Of a stretch of 64,000 nucleotides of DNA, positions 52,319 through 63,583 are shown one piece after another (position 1 is the stretch's first letter; the number at the start of each line of letters is the position of its first letter). Made by a program: the position numbers and the translations under genes. The stretch is from the NCBI RefSeq assembly GCF_900215625.1, contig NZ_OBEK01000004.1, forward strand, positions 123,593-187,592. The letters run 5' to 3'. The DNA is from Terribacillus aidingensis (GTDB taxonomy: Bacteria > Bacillota > Bacilli > Bacillales > Amphibacillaceae). The notes below the pieces were generated by a model that saw only the letters and a program-made list of their open reading frames with translations, searched no databases and was not told where the DNA came from.

Positions 52319-52998
52319 AATTCGCTGTCATCGTTTTTCCAGGCTCCAACTGTGACCGAGACATGTATCATGCGGTCCGGGACGGTTTAGGAGAAGAAGC
52401 TGATCTTGTATGGTATGAAAATGCAAATCTAGCAGACTATGACGCTATTTTGCTGCCAGGCGGCTTTAGTTATGGTGATTATCTTCGCTCCGGTGCTATC
52501 GCGTCGGTATCAAACGTCTTAAATCAGATTAAACAAAAAGCGGAAATAGGTACACCTGTCCTTGGTGTTTGCAACGGATTCCAAATTCTCTTGGAAACAG
52601 GCTTGCTGCCAGGAGCTATGCTGCGAAATGAAAAAATGAAATTTATGTGCCACTACGAAACATTAGTAGTGGAACGTAACGATACGCTGTTTACGAGCAG
52701 TTATGAAAAGGGACAGGAAATTCAAATTCCTATCGCGCATGGGGAAGGTAATTACTATTGTGACGATGCAACGTTGGAGACGTTACAGCAAAATAATCAG
52801 ATTGTTTTCACTTACAAAAATAATCCGAACGGTTCTCGTGCTGATATCGCCGGGATCGTCAGCAAAGCCGGAAACGTACTCGGTATGATGCCGCATCCAG
52901 AACGAGCGGTGGAGGATCTGCTTGGTTCAAAAGACGGTTTGGCACTATTCCAATCTGTATTACACCACTGGAGGGAAATGTATGTTACAACAAGCTGA
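52315..52998 (+). CDS. purQ: FGAM synthase glutaminase subunit PurQ
   Basis: A 227-residue class I glutamine amidotransferase providing ammonia for FGAM synthesis. Nucleophile Cys in [10 protein letters not shown]; His/Glu pair in [13 protein letters not shown] start that overlaps purS. It overlaps purL by 17 bases. Confidence 0.96.
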   Translation: MKFAVIVFPGSNCDRDMYHAVRDGLGEEADLVWYENANLADYDAILLPGGFSYGDYLRSGAIASVSNVLNQIKQKAEIGTPVLGVCNGFQILLETGLLPGAMLRNEKMKFMCHYETLVVERNDTLFTSSYEKGQEIQIPIAHGEGNYYCDDATLETLQQNNQIVFTYKNNPNGSRADIAGIVSKAGNVLGMMPHPERAVEDLLGSKDGLALFQSVLHHWREMYVTTS

Positions 52999-55204
52999 AA
53001 TCAGTCCAGAAAAAATCGAACAAGACCGTCTGTATCGCGATATGGGTATGACAGATGAAGAGTTCCAATCTGTTAAAAACATTTTAGGCAGACAGCCGAA
53101 TTTCACCGAAACAGGCATTTTCTCCGTTATGTGGTCCGAGCATTGCAGCTATAAAACATCTAAGCCATTATTGCGTAAATTCCCGACCAAGGGACCGCAT
53201 GTGTTACAAGGGCCCGGCGAAGGAGCCGGCATCGTTGATATCGGCGATGACAAGGCAGTCGTGTTCAAGATCGAGAGTCATAACCATCCGTCCGCGGTCG
53301 AACCTTACCAAGGCGCTGCAACAGGTGTCGGCGGTATTATCCGTGATGTATTTTCCATGGGAGCGCGTCCCATTGCGCTGTTGAATTCCTTACGCTTCGG
53401 CAATCTGACAACACCTCGTGTGAAATATTTAGTAGAGGAAGTTGTTCATGGTATTGCAGGGTACGGCAACTGTGTCGGCGTACCAACTGTCGGCGGTGAA
53501 ATTCAATTTGATACAAGCTATGAAGGCAATCCATTAGTGAATGCCATGTGTGTCGGCTTGATTGATCAAAAAGATATCCAAAAAGGAATCGCTGCCGGGG
53601 TTGGCAATACGGTTATTTACGCTGGTGCCCCAACTGGCCGCGATGGTATCCATGGTGCGACATTCGCTTCAGAAGACTTGAGTGAAGAGTCCGAATCCAA
53701 GCGTCCGTCTGTGCAAGTTGGCGATCCGTTTATGGAAAAGCTTTTAATCGAAGCTTGTTTGGAAGTTATCCATCATGAAGCGCTTGTTGGTATGCAGGAT
53801 ATGGGTGCTGCCGGTTTAACATCCAGTGCGAGCGAGATGGCGAGTAAAGCTGGCATGGGAATGGAAATGAATTTGGATCTTGTACCGCAGCGAGAGCTGC
53901 ATATGACGCCTTACGAATTGATGCTGTCAGAATCACAAGAGCGCATGCTGCTCGTGGTGAAAAAGGGACAGGAGCAAGGCATTATTGATGTATTTGAGAA
54001 ATACGGCTTACAAGCTGTTGCAGTTGGAACAGTGACGGACGATAAGCAGTTCCGATTGCTGCATCATGGAGAAATTGCTGCTGAAATACCGGTTGATAGT
54101 TTGGCAGAAGATGCACCAGTTTACTATAAAGATTCCAAAGTACCAGATTATTTCACGAAGTTTCAAACAATGGATTACAAGCCAGCTGTTACAAATTATG
54201 CAGAAACGCTCAAACAACTGCTGCAGCAGCCGACAATTGCCAGCAAAGAATGGGTGTACGATCAATATGACAGCATGGTTGGTGCTGATACAGTAGTTGC
54301 GCCAGGAAGCGATGCGGCGATTGTTCGCGTTCGCGGCACACAGAAAGCCATCGCCATGACAACTGACTGTAATTCTCGTTATATTTACCTCGATCCGGAG
54401 ACGGGCGGGAAAATTGCAGTCGCAGAAGCAGCTAGAAACATCATCAGTTCTGGTGCCAAACCGCTGGCTCTCACTGACGGCTTGAACTTTGGCAATCCAG
54501 ATAAGCCGGAGAATTTCTGGCAGATGGAAAAGAGTGTAGACGGCATGAGTGCTGCTTGTCTTGCATTGGATACACCAGTTATCAGCGGAAATGTATCGCT
54601 TTACAATGAATCAAACCAACAGTCTATTTTCCCGACACCGATTGTCGGTATGGTTGGCTTAGTGGAAGACATCAAACATGTAACGACGAGCACATTTAAG
54701 CAAGCTGGTGATGCTATCTATCTAGTAGGGGAAACAAAAGCAGAGTTCGGCGGCAGTGAGCTGCAAAATCTGCTTGAAGGACGCTACTACGGAAAAGCTC
54801 CAGCTATTAATCTTGATATCGAGGCAAGCAATCAGCAAGCAGTTCTAGCTAGCATCCAGCAAGGACTAACAGCTTCCGCACATGATCTTGCCGAGGGCGG
54901 TTTGGCTGTCGCATTAGCAGAAAGCTTGTTTGGCACAACACTTGGCGCACAAGTGACAGTAGAGGAAGATGTTACGGCAGCACTTTTCAGTGAATCACAA
55001 TCACGTTTCCTAGTATCTGTTTCACCTGATAATCAAGCAGCTTTTGAAGAAGCAGTACCAGCGGCAGCGCAAATCGGCGTCGTGACAGAAACAGCGGAAC
55101 TTACAGTTGTACAGGGAGACAAGACAATCATCGCAGAAGCAGTACCAACACTTGAGGGACTTTGGAAGGGAGCTATTCCATGCTTGCTGAAATCAAAGGC
55201 TTGA
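52982..55204 (+). CDS. purL: FGAM synthase synthetase subunit PurL
   Basis: A 740-residue ATP-dependent subunit of the small, three-protein FGAM synthase. Landmarks: [63 protein letters not shown] and [13 protein letters not shown]. The ATG at 52982, preceded by GGAGGG, gives the expected N-terminus; an upstream in-frame ATG at 52922 lies within purQ. Ends 25 bases inside purF. Confidence 0.97.
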   Translation: MLQQAEISPEKIEQDRLYRDMGMTDEEFQSVKNILGRQPNFTETGIFSVMWSEHCSYKTSKPLLRKFPTKGPHVLQGPGEGAGIVDIGDDKAVVFKIESHNHPSAVEPYQGAATGVGGIIRDVFSMGARPIALLNSLRFGNLTTPRVKYLVEEVVHGIAGYGNCVGVPTVGGEIQFDTSYEGNPLVNAMCVGLIDQKDIQKGIAAGVGNTVIYAGAPTGRDGIHGATFASEDLSEESESKRPSVQVGDPFMEKLLIEACLEVIHHEALVGMQDMGAAGLTSSASEMASKAGMGMEMNLDLVPQRELHMTPYELMLSESQERMLLVVKKGQEQGIIDVFEKYGLQAVAVGTVTDDKQFRLLHHGEIAAEIPVDSLAEDAPVYYKDSKVPDYFTKFQTMDYKPAVTNYAETLKQLLQQPTIASKEWVYDQYDSMVGADTVVAPGSDAAIVRVRGTQKAIAMTTDCNSRYIYLDPETGGKIAVAEAARNIISSGAKPLALTDGLNFGNPDKPENFWQMEKSVDGMSAACLALDTPVISGNVSLYNESNQQSIFPTPIVGMVGLVEDIKHVTTSTFKQAGDAIYLVGETKAEFGGSELQNLLEGRYYGKAPAINLDIEASNQQAVLASIQQGLTASAHDLAEGGLAVALAESLFGTTLGAQVTVEEDVTAALFSESQSRFLVSVSPDNQAAFEEAVPAAAQIGVVTETAELTVVQGDKTIIAEAVPTLEGLWKGAIPCLLKSKA

Positions 55205-56592
55205 ACGAGGAATGCGGTGTCTTTGCGATTTGGGGTCATGAGAAAGCAGCAGAAGTAACGTATTACGGTCTTCATGCCTTGCAGCATCGCGGGCAGGAAG
55301 GCGCCGGCGTTGTAACAACAGACCGAGAAAATCTGCATTTGCATAAAGGTCTTGGCTTGATTAATGAGGTGTTTGCTGGTGGTGAGTTTAATAAGCTGAA
55401 CGGTAATGCCGCGATTGGTCATGTTCGCTATGCAACTGCCGGCGGCGGTGGCTATGAAAACGTGCAGCCATTGCTGTTTCGTTCCCAAAAAGACAGTCTC
55501 GCAATTGCCCACAACGGCAACCTTGTTAATGCATACGGATTAAAGCAGCAGCTGGAAGCGCAAGGCAGCATCTTGCAAACATCTTCTGATACAGAAGTAA
55601 TCGCGCACTTGATCAAGCGAAGCGGCCAGATTGAGTTGGATGAAGCGATCAAATCTGCACTCAGCATGGTCAAAGGCGCGTACAGTTTAACGATTCTCAC
55701 AGAAACGCAAATGTTCGTTGCAGTAGATCCGAAAGGCTTGCGTCCCTTATCGCTCGGTAAACTCGGAGATGCCTGGGTTGTATCTTCGGAGACATGTGCT
55801 TTTGATGTAACAGGAGCAGAATATGTACGTGAAGTGGAGCCCGGCGAGCTGATTACAATCAGCGATGCTGGCTTGCATTCGCAGCGCTTTTCTTCCACGT
55901 TGGAGCGGTCACTTTGTTCCATGGAGTATGTCTATTTCTCCCGTCCGGACTCCGATTTGAACGGCCAGAATGTGCATGCTTCTCGTAAAAAAATGGGTAA
56001 AGTGCTCGCGCAGGAAGCGCCTATTGAAGCAGATGTTGTCACAGGTGTACCTGATTCCAGTATTTCTGCTGCAATCGGTTTTTCCGAAGCAACCGGCATT
56101 CCATATGAGCTTGGATTGATTAAGAACCGTTATGTTGGCCGAACGTTTATCCAGCCGTCTCAAGAGCTGCGGGAGCAAGGCGTGAAGATGAAACTGTCTG
56201 CTGTACGCGGAATCGTGAAAGGCAAGCGTGTCGTCATGGTCGATGACTCTATCGTGCGCGGGACAACGAGCAAACGAATTGTCCGCATGCTGAAAGAAGC
56301 TGGAGCAACAGAAGTACATGTGCGAATTGCATCACCCCCGATACAGAATCCGTGTTTCTACGGCATCGATACGTCGACGACTTCAGAGCTGATTGCAGCG
56401 AATCACAGCATCGAAGAAATGCGCGAACTAATTGAGGCAGATTCACTTTCTTTCCTTAGCGTCGATGGTCTCCAGGATTGCATTGTTGGCGATAACGACG
56501 TCATGACACACGGCATCTGCAAAGCATGCTTTACAGGAAATTACCCAACTGAGATCTATCCGGATACTGTACTTCCGGCATACAAGTGTTAG
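55180..56592 (+). CDS. purF: Amidophosphoribosyltransferase
   Basis: A 470-residue enzyme for the first step, PRPP plus glutamine to phosphoribosylamine. The 11-residue propeptide [11 protein letters not shown] precedes the catalytic Cys12, as in B. subtilis. The PRPP loop is [14 protein letters not shown]. Cysteines in [15 protein letters not shown] and ICKACF fit the [4Fe-4S] cluster of this class. The ATG at 55180 follows GGAAGGGAG. Confidence 0.97.
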   Translation: MLAEIKGLNEECGVFAIWGHEKAAEVTYYGLHALQHRGQEGAGVVTTDRENLHLHKGLGLINEVFAGGEFNKLNGNAAIGHVRYATAGGGGYENVQPLLFRSQKDSLAIAHNGNLVNAYGLKQQLEAQGSILQTSSDTEVIAHLIKRSGQIELDEAIKSALSMVKGAYSLTILTETQMFVAVDPKGLRPLSLGKLGDAWVVSSETCAFDVTGAEYVREVEPGELITISDAGLHSQRFSSTLERSLCSMEYVYFSRPDSDLNGQNVHASRKKMGKVLAQEAPIEADVVTGVPDSSISAAIGFSEATGIPYELGLIKNRYVGRTFIQPSQELREQGVKMKLSAVRGIVKGKRVVMVDDSIVRGTTSKRIVRMLKEAGATEVHVRIASPPIQNPCFYGIDTSTTSELIAANHSIEEMRELIEADSLSFLSVDGLQDCIVGDNDVMTHGICKACFTGNYPTEIYPDTVLPAYKC

Positions 56593-56602
56593 GAGGCCAA
56601 GC

Positions 56603-57628
56603 ATGAGTGAACTATACAAGCAAGCCGGCGTAGATGTTGAAGCAGGCTATCGCGCAGTGGACTTAATGAAAAAGCATATCAAACGAACGAACCGCCCCGA
56701 GGTCATCGGCGGTGTCGGAGCGTTTGCTGGACTATTCGATTTATCGTCGTTTTCTTATAAGGAGCCGGTACTTGTTTCCGGAACAGATGGAGTGGGCACG
56801 AAGCTGAAGCTGGCATTTGATATGAATCAGCATGATACAGTCGGCATTGACTTGGTTGCGATGTGCGTGAATGACATTATTGCTCAAGGCGCACAGGCAT
56901 TGTTTTTCCTGGATTATATCGCTTGCGGCAAAAATGAACCGGAGAAGATGGAGCAGATTGTCAAAGGTATTTCTGACGGCTGTGTCGAAGCAGGTGCTGC
57001 CTTAATCGGCGGTGAAACGGCGGAAATGCCTGGCATGTATGCAGAAGACGAGTATGATTTGGCTGGTTTTGTTGTCGGTATCGGCGAAAAGTCGAAACTT
57101 ATCAGCGGAGATGCTGTGGAAGCTGGCGACACGATCATTGGAATTGCATCCAGCGGTTTGCATTCAAATGGTTTTTCATTAGTTCGCCGATTGCTGGAGG
57201 AGCACAATCTATCGCTGGATGACGTATATGCACCGTTTGATCGTCCTTTAGGAGAGGTTTTGCTGGAGCCGACGAAAATTTATGCAACAGCTGTCCGCGC
57301 TGTCCAAGAAGAAATAGACATTCACGGTATTTCCCACATTACCGGCGGCGGCTTTCATGAAAATCTGCCTCGCGCAGTGCCAGACCATCTCGGTGTTCGC
57401 ATTCAGACAGACAGCTGGGAACTGCCGGCTGTTTATGAATTTTTGATGAACAAAGCAGAGATCGCTTTTGACGATATGCTTGGCGTATTTAATACCGGTA
57501 TCGGTATGGCGCTGATAGTATCCCAAGAAGACACCGAGCAGTGTTTGAGCTTACTTCAGGATGCTGGCGAAAAAGCCTGGATCATCGGCGAAGTGACAGA
57601 GCAAAACGGCGTGGAGTTTCAAGCATGA
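56603..57628 (+). CDS. purM: Phosphoribosylaminoimidazole synthetase
   Basis: A 341-residue enzyme of the PurM/PurL fold closing the imidazole ring (FGAM to AIR). SGTDGVGTKLKLAF, GGETAEMPGMY and HITGGGFHENLPR are conserved marks. GGAGG precedes the ATG; the stop overlaps purN by ATGA. Confidence 0.97.
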   Translation: MSELYKQAGVDVEAGYRAVDLMKKHIKRTNRPEVIGGVGAFAGLFDLSSFSYKEPVLVSGTDGVGTKLKLAFDMNQHDTVGIDLVAMCVNDIIAQGAQALFFLDYIACGKNEPEKMEQIVKGISDGCVEAGAALIGGETAEMPGMYAEDEYDLAGFVVGIGEKSKLISGDAVEAGDTIIGIASSGLHSNGFSLVRRLLEEHNLSLDDVYAPFDRPLGEVLLEPTKIYATAVRAVQEEIDIHGISHITGGGFHENLPRAVPDHLGVRIQTDSWELPAVYEFLMNKAEIAFDDMLGVFNTGIGMALIVSQEDTEQCLSLLQDAGEKAWIIGEVTEQNGVEFQA

Positions 57629-58194
57629 TTGCAGCTGCTGTCTTTGCTTCTGGCAGCGGCAGTAATGCGGAGGCAATTGTGCAGGCTTCCGCATTACCAT
57701 GCGCTGTTTGCCTGCTTGTTTGTGATAAACCCGAAGCTCCTGTTATCCAAAAAGCAGCAGGATGGAATGTAGAAGTCTTTGTTTGCGACCCAAAAACTTT
57801 CCCAGATAAGCAAGCTTATGAACAAGCAATCTTAACGAAATTGCAGGATATGCAAATTGAGTGGATTTTCTTGGCGGGATATATGCGCTTGATTGGATCT
57901 ACCTTGCTAGATGCATTTGCGAATCGGATTATAAATATTCATCCGTCCTTATTGCCTGCATTCACCGGCAAAGATGCCATCGGACAAGCGTTGGCCGCTG
58001 GGGTAAAAGTGAGCGGTGTGACCATTCATTTTGTCGATAGCGGTATGGACACAGGCACCATCATCGCCCAAGAAGCAGTTCCTGTGCAGCCAGGAGATAC
58101 ACATCACACCTTGCATCAGCGAATGCAGCAAATTGAGCACCGTTTATACCCGGAAACGATTCATTACATACTTACACGAGAAGGAAAGGAATGA
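57625..58194 (+). CDS. purN: Phosphoribosylglycinamide formyltransferase
   Basis: A 189-residue folate-dependent enzyme (GAR to FGAR). Catalytic region INIHPSLLPAFTGKDAIGQAL with Asn/His, then HFVDSGMDTG with the catalytic Asp. The ATG at 57625 overlaps the purM stop and gives MIAAAVFASGSGSNAEA; an upstream in-frame start lies inside purM. Confidence 0.96.
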   Translation: MIAAAVFASGSGSNAEAIVQASALPCAVCLLVCDKPEAPVIQKAAGWNVEVFVCDPKTFPDKQAYEQAILTKLQDMQIEWIFLAGYMRLIGSTLLDAFANRIINIHPSLLPAFTGKDAIGQALAAGVKVSGVTIHFVDSGMDTGTIIAQEAVPVQPGDTHHTLHQRMQQIEHRLYPETIHYILTREGKE

Positions 58195-58200
58195 CAGCTA

Positions 58201-59727
58201 ATGCCACGTGCGTTAATCAGCGTTTCAGATAAAACAGGAATCATCCCATTTGCCAAGGAGTTGGCGGCGATGGATTATGACATCATCTCTACTGGAGGAA
58301 CGCTTAAGCAGCTGCAGGAAGCAGGAGTTCCGGCTGCTGCAGTAGCTGACGTGACAAAATTTGATGAAATTATGGACGGACGCGTGAAAACATTGCACCC
58401 AGCCATCCATGGCGGCTTGTTGGCTAGAAGAGATGATGAAAGCCATATGCAGCAGCTGAAAGAACGTAATATCACACCAATAGATTTGGTTGTTGTCAAT
58501 CTGTATCCTTTCAAAAACACAATCAAGAATCCAGATGTAACAGAAGCCGATGCTATTGAAAACATTGATATTGGCGGACCGACAATGCTTCGTTCTGCAG
58601 CAAAGAACTTTGCTGGCGTCACAGTTTTGGTCGACCCAGCTGATTATGAAACAACGCTAGCCGCTTTGCGAGAAGGAGAGCTTTCTTATGAAGCGAAACG
58701 TCGCTTGGCTGGGAAAGTGTTCCGTCATACAGCTAACTACGATGCGATGATTGCAGGTTACCTGGCAGAATTGAATGACGAGCAGGACAATGAAACATTG
58801 ACGCTTACGTACGAAAAAGTGCAATCCTTGCGTTATGGCGAAAATCCGCACCAAGCAGCCGCATTTTACAAAGACCCAATCGTAAAAGGGGCTTCGATTG
58901 CGAATGCAAAGCAGCTGCATGGCAAAGAACTTTCTTATAATAATATCCAAGATGCTAATGCTGCGCTTGAGATTGTAATGGAATTTCAAGAAGCCGCTGC
59001 AGTAGCAGTGAAGCATATGAATCCATGCGGCGTCGGAATCGGGGAAACAATTTCAGATGCTTTCCGCAAAGCATTTGAAGCAGACTCTACTTCAATCTTT
59101 GGTGGTATTGTAGCTTTGAACCGGGAAGTAGACAAAGACACAGCTCTGCAGCTGAAAGAAATCTTCTTAGAAATTGTGATTGCGCCAAGTTTCACAGAAG
59201 AAGCACTAACATTGCTAACCGAGAAGAAAAACATTCGTTTGCTGGAGCTTGCTGCGGACAAAATAGAGCAGCCGAAAAAAGTTGTCAGCGTCAGCGGCGG
59301 ACTGCTTGTACAGGACTATGATACGGGGGCAGTTACAGAAGCTGATCTTACAGTGGCAACGAACTGTAAGCCAACAGATGAAGAACTGAAGAATTTGCTT
59401 TTCGCTTGGAAAGTCGTGAAGCATGTGAAATCCAACGCGATTGTCGTAGCCAAAGATGATCAAACCATCGGTGTTGGTGCAGGCCAGATGAACCGTGTCG
59501 GTGCAGCCAAAATTGCGTTAGAGCAAGCAGGTGACAAAGCAGCAGGAAGTGTTCTTGCATCAGATGCATTCTTCCCAATGCCAGACACAGTGGAAGCAGC
59601 TATTCAAGCTGGCGTGACGGCAATCATTCAGCCTGGCGGATCGAAACGAGATGAGGATTCTATCGCTGTATGTAATGCGCACAATATTGCCATGGTCTTT
59701 ACAGAAATGCGTCACTTTAAGCATTAA
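58201..59727 (+). CDS. purH: Bifunctional AICAR formyltransferase / IMP cyclohydrolase
   Basis: A 508-residue enzyme for the last two steps to IMP. N-terminal cyclohydrolase (about 1-195, [27 protein letters not shown]) and C-terminal formyltransferase with the catalytic KHMNPCG motif. AAAGGAA precedes the ATG, 6 bases after purN. Confidence 0.97.
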   Translation: MPRALISVSDKTGIIPFAKELAAMDYDIISTGGTLKQLQEAGVPAAAVADVTKFDEIMDGRVKTLHPAIHGGLLARRDDESHMQQLKERNITPIDLVVVNLYPFKNTIKNPDVTEADAIENIDIGGPTMLRSAAKNFAGVTVLVDPADYETTLAALREGELSYEAKRRLAGKVFRHTANYDAMIAGYLAELNDEQDNETLTLTYEKVQSLRYGENPHQAAAFYKDPIVKGASIANAKQLHGKELSYNNIQDANAALEIVMEFQEAAAVAVKHMNPCGVGIGETISDAFRKAFEADSTSIFGGIVALNREVDKDTALQLKEIFLEIVIAPSFTEEALTLLTEKKNIRLLELAADKIEQPKKVVSVSGGLLVQDYDTGAVTEADLTVATNCKPTDEELKNLLFAWKVVKHVKSNAIVVAKDDQTIGVGAGQMNRVGAAKIALEQAGDKAAGSVLASDAFFPMPDTVEAAIQAGVTAIIQPGGSKRDEDSIAVCNAHNIAMVFTEMRHFKH

Positions 59728-59745
59728 TTGTCAGGGGGAGTACAT

Positions 59746-60999
59746 GTGAAAGTTCTTGTAATCGGCAGCGGCGGCCGGGAGCACAGTATCGTTGCGAAGC
59801 TAGCTTCAAGTACGAAAATAACCGCGTTATACGCAGCACCAGGAAATGGCGGAATAGCTGATCTGGCTACCTGTGTACCAATTGATGTAACAGCAGTGGA
59901 CGACCTGGTAAGCTTTGCAAAAGAAGAGCAAATTGACTGGACCTTCGTTGGACCGGAAATTCCATTGCTGGCTGGTGTCGTCAATGCTTTCCAGCAGGCA
60001 GGATTGCATGTGTTCGGACCAACAAAAGAAGCAGCTTTGATTGAAGGCAGTAAGAATTATGCCAAGCAATTTATGCAAACACATCACATTCCAACAGCTG
60101 CTAGTCAAACTTTCACAGATACAGCAAAAGCAAAAGCGTATATTGCTGAAAAAGGTGCACCAATTGTTGTGAAAGCAGACGGTTTAGCAGCTGGGAAAGG
60201 TGTTGTTGTGGCGCAAACGGTCGAACAAGCGAATGAGGCTGTAGAAAGCATGCTCGTAGGAAACCAATTCGGTCAGGCTGGCAGTCTGGTTGTTATTGAG
60301 GATTTCTTGGACGGCAAAGAATTTTCACTCATGGCTTTTGTAAACGGAAAGAATGTGTATCCGCTTGTTCCTGCTCGTGACCATAAGCGCGTTTATGATC
60401 ATGATCAAGGTCCAAATACGGGAGGCATGGGGGCGTATGCTCCCATCCCGGATTTGCAGCAAACAGTTATTAATGAGGCAATCGAGCGTATTCTTATCCC
60501 TGCGGCAGCTGGTTTAGTTGACGAAGGACGTTCTTTCACAGGTGTTCTTTACGCAGGTTTGATTGAAACAACTAACGGACCAAAAGTGATTGAATTTAAT
60601 GCACGTTTCGGAGATCCGGAAACACAAGTTATTTTACCGCTTTTGGAAAATGACTTGCTGCAAGTGATGCAGGATGTAACTGCTGGCAAAAATCCGTTGC
60701 TGAAGTGGAAAGATGCCTACGCAACCGGAACCGTGATTGCAGCCAGCGGATATCCTGGTAGTTACCAAAAGCAGCTTTCTATTCCGGATTTGTCTACTCT
60801 GCCACAAGATGTTTACTGCATCCATGCTGGATCAGAAAAAACTGCTGATGGGTATGTTTCCAATGGCGGACGTATCTTGTTCATTGGCGCTGTACATCAA
60901 AATCGGTCTGACGCAGTTAAAAGTGTCAAAGAAGGACTGAAAACATTTGAAAATAATGCCCTTTTCCATTACCGAACGGACATTGGGTTTGGAGAATAA
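59746..60999 (+). CDS. purD: Phosphoribosylamine--glycine ligase
   Basis: A 417-residue ATP-grasp enzyme (second step, PRA to GAR). Starts VKVLVIGSGGREHSI; ATP-grasp core VVKADGLAAGKGV, EFNARFGDPETQ. The GTG at 59746 has GGGGGAG 5 bases upstream and gives the expected start; a TTG/GTG further 5' is not needed. Last gene of the operon. Confidence 0.96.
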   Translation: MKVLVIGSGGREHSIVAKLASSTKITALYAAPGNGGIADLATCVPIDVTAVDDLVSFAKEEQIDWTFVGPEIPLLAGVVNAFQQAGLHVFGPTKEAALIEGSKNYAKQFMQTHHIPTAASQTFTDTAKAKAYIAEKGAPIVVKADGLAAGKGVVVAQTVEQANEAVESMLVGNQFGQAGSLVVIEDFLDGKEFSLMAFVNGKNVYPLVPARDHKRVYDHDQGPNTGGMGAYAPIPDLQQTVINEAIERILIPAAAGLVDEGRSFTGVLYAGLIETTNGPKVIEFNARFGDPETQVILPLLENDLLQVMQDVTAGKNPLLKWKDAYATGTVIAASGYPGSYQKQLSIPDLSTLPQDVYCIHAGSEKTADGYVSNGGRILFIGAVHQNRSDAVKSVKEGLKTFENNALFHYRTDIGFGE

Positions 61000-61005
61000 A
61001 AATGC

Positions 61006-61040
61006 AAGAAGAACTGGTATGCAGCCAGTTCTTCTTTTTT
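61006..61040. terminator. Terminator of the pur operon
   Basis: AAGAAGAACTGG / CCAGTTCTTCTT stem with a seven-base loop and T run; the minus-strand gene ends at its edge, so it may serve both. Confidence 0.92.
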
Positions 61041-61272
61041 ATGAGCCTTCAGATTCTGATTCTTCTTTATGCCGGAACTGATTAATCAAAGCCATGCTTG
61101 GACAGTATCGCACGATTCCTTCAGCGATTTTAACTGCACCAGCGAGCAGTGTTAAGTGGGCAGTAAGCTGCTTCGGTTTGGTGACTAGGGCAGCTGTCGC
61201 ATAACCGACCATGCTGATGCCTGCGGCAATTCGGATTAAAGCTTGGACAATCCCAATATTCGGTTTCAGCAT
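61039..61272 (-). CDS. YgaP-like (DUF2892) small membrane protein
   Basis: A 77-residue protein with two hydrophobic segments (IVQALIRIAAGISMVGYATAALV and LTAHLTLLAGAVKIAEGIVRYCPSM). The N-RIAAG... and RYCP motif pattern is that of DUF2892, the membrane part of YgaP-type rhodanese proteins. Here there is no rhodanese domain. AAGAGGTG supports the ATG at 61272. It is divergent from yerC. Function unknown. Confidence 0.8.
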   Translation of the reverse strand: MLKPNIGIVQALIRIAAGISMVGYATAALVTKPKQLTAHLTLLAGAVKIAEGIVRYCPSMALINQFRHKEESESEGS

Positions 61273-61433
61273 TTGTGGCACCTCTTTTCTTTTGACTTTA
61301 TTTTCCCTCCGCACGAGCTGCCTATGCGAGTATAAAAATTCCATTGGACTCACATGGCGCAAAAATACTTCAGATGTTGTATGATAAAGGATAAGGTAAC
61401 AAGCACAATCGTACGTATGGGGAGGGAAGCTGT

Positions 61434-61736
61434 ATGCAGCTTGACAAGCTCCGTGGTGAGCATTTAGATGAATTGTTTGAAGCAATTCTGACACTGGAAG
61501 ATAAGGAAGAGTGCTATCGCTTCTTCGATGATATTGCGACAATCAGTGAAATACAATCACTGACACAACGCCTGCAAGTTGCGAAGATGCTTCGTGAAGG
61601 TGCAACGTATCACGCCATTGTGCAAGAAACAAGTGCGTCTACAACAACAATTTCACGTGTGAAGCGTTGTCTGAATTATGGTAACGACGGGTACAACACG
61701 GTTCTGGAACGTTTGGAAGATAAAACAGAAGAATAA
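61434..61736 (+). CDS. yerC: YerC, TrpR/YerC-YecD family regulator
   Basis: A 100-residue TrpR-like helix-turn-helix protein. The core LTQRLQVAKMLREGATYHAIVQETSASTTTISRVKRCLNYG is characteristic of YerC. Such proteins occur between the pur and pcr clusters in Bacillus, as here. GGGAGGGAAG precedes the ATG. Its regulon is not established. 13 bases from the next gene, so probably co-transcribed. Confidence 0.92.
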   Translation: MQLDKLRGEHLDELFEAILTLEDKEECYRFFDDIATISEIQSLTQRLQVAKMLREGATYHAIVQETSASTTTISRVKRCLNYGNDGYNTVLERLEDKTEE

Positions 61737-61749
61737 GGAGCTGACGTGG

Positions 61750-62742
61750 ATGGTACGCTTTGGTGTGATTGGAACGAACTGGATTACAGAATCTTTTTTG
61801 GAAGCAGGAAGAAAGGTTAAGGGCTTTGAACTGACAACAGTGTATTCCCGAAATGCGGAACGAGCTGCCGAATTTGCAGAAAAGCAAGGTGCTGTACATA
61901 CATTCACTGACATGGAGGAAATGGCGGCGAGTGGGAAAGTGGACGCTGTTTATATTGCCAGCCCAAATGCATTGCACGCAAGCCAAGCAAAAATTTTTAT
62001 GGAGCATGGCGTACATGTATTATGTGAAAAGCCGCTTGCATCCAACGCAGCCGAAGTGAAGGATTTGATTGAGACTGCTAAACAGCATGATGTGCTGTTA
62101 ATGGAAGCGTTGAAAACAACATTTTTGCCGAACTACCGCATCGTCCAGCAGCATTTGGATAAGATTGGACCAATTCGCCGATATGTTGCGCAGCTTTGCC
62201 AGTACTCATCTCGTTATGATGCCTACAGGCAAGGGAAAATCTTAAACGCCTTCAATCCAGAGCTTAGTAACGGAGCTACAATGGATATCGGTATTTATTG
62301 CTTGTATCCACTTATTGCATTGTTTGGTAAGCCGCAGGAGATAAAAGCGAGCGGGACGTTGCTCGAATCAGGCGTGGACGGACAAGCAACCATTACGCTA
62401 TCGTATGAAGGAATGGAGGCAGTCGTTTATTATTCCAAAATCACCAGCTCCACACAGCCTTCTGAAATTCAAGGGGAAGATGCAACCATTAAGATCGACC
62501 ATATCGGCCATTTTGAAGATGTCACGATTCAATATCATGACAGCACCGAAGAAACGATTAGCGGACCGCAGGATAATGAGCACCGTATGGTATACGAGAT
62601 AGAAGAATTTGTAAACTTAATTCAATCCGGTAAACGAGAATCCAGTACGAATACGCATGAATTGGCGCTTGCTGTAGCAGAAATTATGGATAAAGCACGC
62701 AGCCAAATCGGCTTAGTATTCCCTGCTGATCGAATCCAATGA
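61750..62742 (+). CDS. Gfo/Idh/MocA-family NAD(P)-dependent oxidoreductase
   Basis: A 330-residue dehydrogenase. N-terminal Rossmann fold (MVRFGVIGTNWITESF), the VLCEKPLASN motif with the conserved Lys, and a C-terminal alpha/beta dimerisation domain with DIGIYCLYP. Substrate is usually a sugar or cyclitol; not predictable here. AAGGAG supports the ATG at 61750. Its place between yerC and pcrB is not the B. subtilis arrangement. Confidence 0.9.
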   Translation: MVRFGVIGTNWITESFLEAGRKVKGFELTTVYSRNAERAAEFAEKQGAVHTFTDMEEMAASGKVDAVYIASPNALHASQAKIFMEHGVHVLCEKPLASNAAEVKDLIETAKQHDVLLMEALKTTFLPNYRIVQQHLDKIGPIRRYVAQLCQYSSRYDAYRQGKILNAFNPELSNGATMDIGIYCLYPLIALFGKPQEIKASGTLLESGVDGQATITLSYEGMEAVVYYSKITSSTQPSEIQGEDATIKIDHIGHFEDVTIQYHDSTEETISGPQDNEHRMVYEIEEFVNLIQSGKRESSTNTHELALAVAEIMDKARSQIGLVFPADRIQ

Positions 62743-62745
62743 ACA

Positions 62746-62782
62746 AGAAAAGCCTGGCAATCCGATGCCAGGCTTTCTTCGT
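62746..62782 (+). terminator. Terminator after the oxidoreductase gene
   Basis: GAAAAGCCTGGCA / TGCCAGGCTTTC stem followed by TTCGTT; the T run is short. Confidence 0.75.
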
Positions 62783-62880
62783 TCGTCAACTGTTCGTATT
62801 TTCCTCTGGCAACCACTAAATTATCCCGTCGATTTTTGCTATAATGTACGTTATGGAAGCAAGTAATGGAGGACGTACAC

Positions 62881-63564
62881 GTGTATAACATGAAAGAGTG
62901 GAAACATATATTCAAGCTTGATCCGGCCAAAGATATTGACGATGAGGATTTAGAGAAAATCTGCGAGTCTGGTACGGATGCGATTATTGTCGGAGGCACG
63001 GACAATGTGACGCTGGATGGTGTACTTGATTTGCTTGCGCGAATTCGCCGTCATACCGTTCCAGTTATTTTAGAGATCAGCAATATGGAGGCAATTACGC
63101 CAGGTTTTGATTACTATTATGTGCCAATGGTGATGAATAGTAAGGACAAGCAATGGATCATGGGGCTGCACCATGAAGCAGTTAAAGCTTACCGTGATAT
63201 GATGCATTGGGACGAAATTGTCATGGAAGGGTATTGTGTCATCAATCCGGATGCCAAAGTGTTTACCCATACGCAATGCAACATGCCGACTGAGGATGAT
63301 ACAATCGCTTATGCTTATATGGCAGAGCATATGTACAAGCTCCCCGTTTTTTATTTAGAAAACAGCGGCGCTTATGCAGATCCGGCACTCGTACAAAAAG
63401 TGAAAAAGCAGCTGTCAAATACGCTGTTATTTTACGGGGGCGGCATTACGTCAGCCGAGCAAGCAGCAGAGATGAAGCAGCATGCGGATGTGATTATTGT
63501 CGGAAACCACGTGTATGATAATATAAAGGCTGCTCTGAAGACAGTCAAAGCAGTAAAAGGATAG
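62881..63564 (+). CDS. pcrB: Heptaprenylglyceryl phosphate synthase
   Basis: A 228-residue TIM-barrel prenyltransferase that attaches heptaprenyl diphosphate to glycerol-1-phosphate, giving an archaeal-type ether lipid in Bacilli. Conserved parts: FKLDPAK near the start, [21 protein letters not shown] and LLFYGGGI with GNHVYDN for phosphate binding. GTG at 62881 follows GGAGGA by seven bases. Followed 19 bases later by pcrA, as in B. subtilis. Confidence 0.94.
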   Translation: MYNMKEWKHIFKLDPAKDIDDEDLEKICESGTDAIIVGGTDNVTLDGVLDLLARIRRHTVPVILEISNMEAITPGFDYYYVPMVMNSKDKQWIMGLHHEAVKAYRDMMHWDEIVMEGYCVINPDAKVFTHTQCNMPTEDDTIAYAYMAEHMYKLPVFYLENSGAYADPALVQKVKKQLSNTLLFYGGGITSAEQAAEMKQHADVIIVGNHVYDNIKAALKTVKAVKG

Positions 63565-63583
63565 AAATAAAGGCGGTGCAAAC

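Noticed and set aside
52922-52981. Extended N-terminus of PurL
   Set aside because: The extension is the out-of-frame reading of purQ; the ATG at 52982 has a GGAGGG site and gives the known start.
61273-61542. Longer start for the DUF2892 protein
   Set aside because: The extension overlaps yerC on the other strand and is not hydrophobic; the ATG at 61272 has its own ribosome site.
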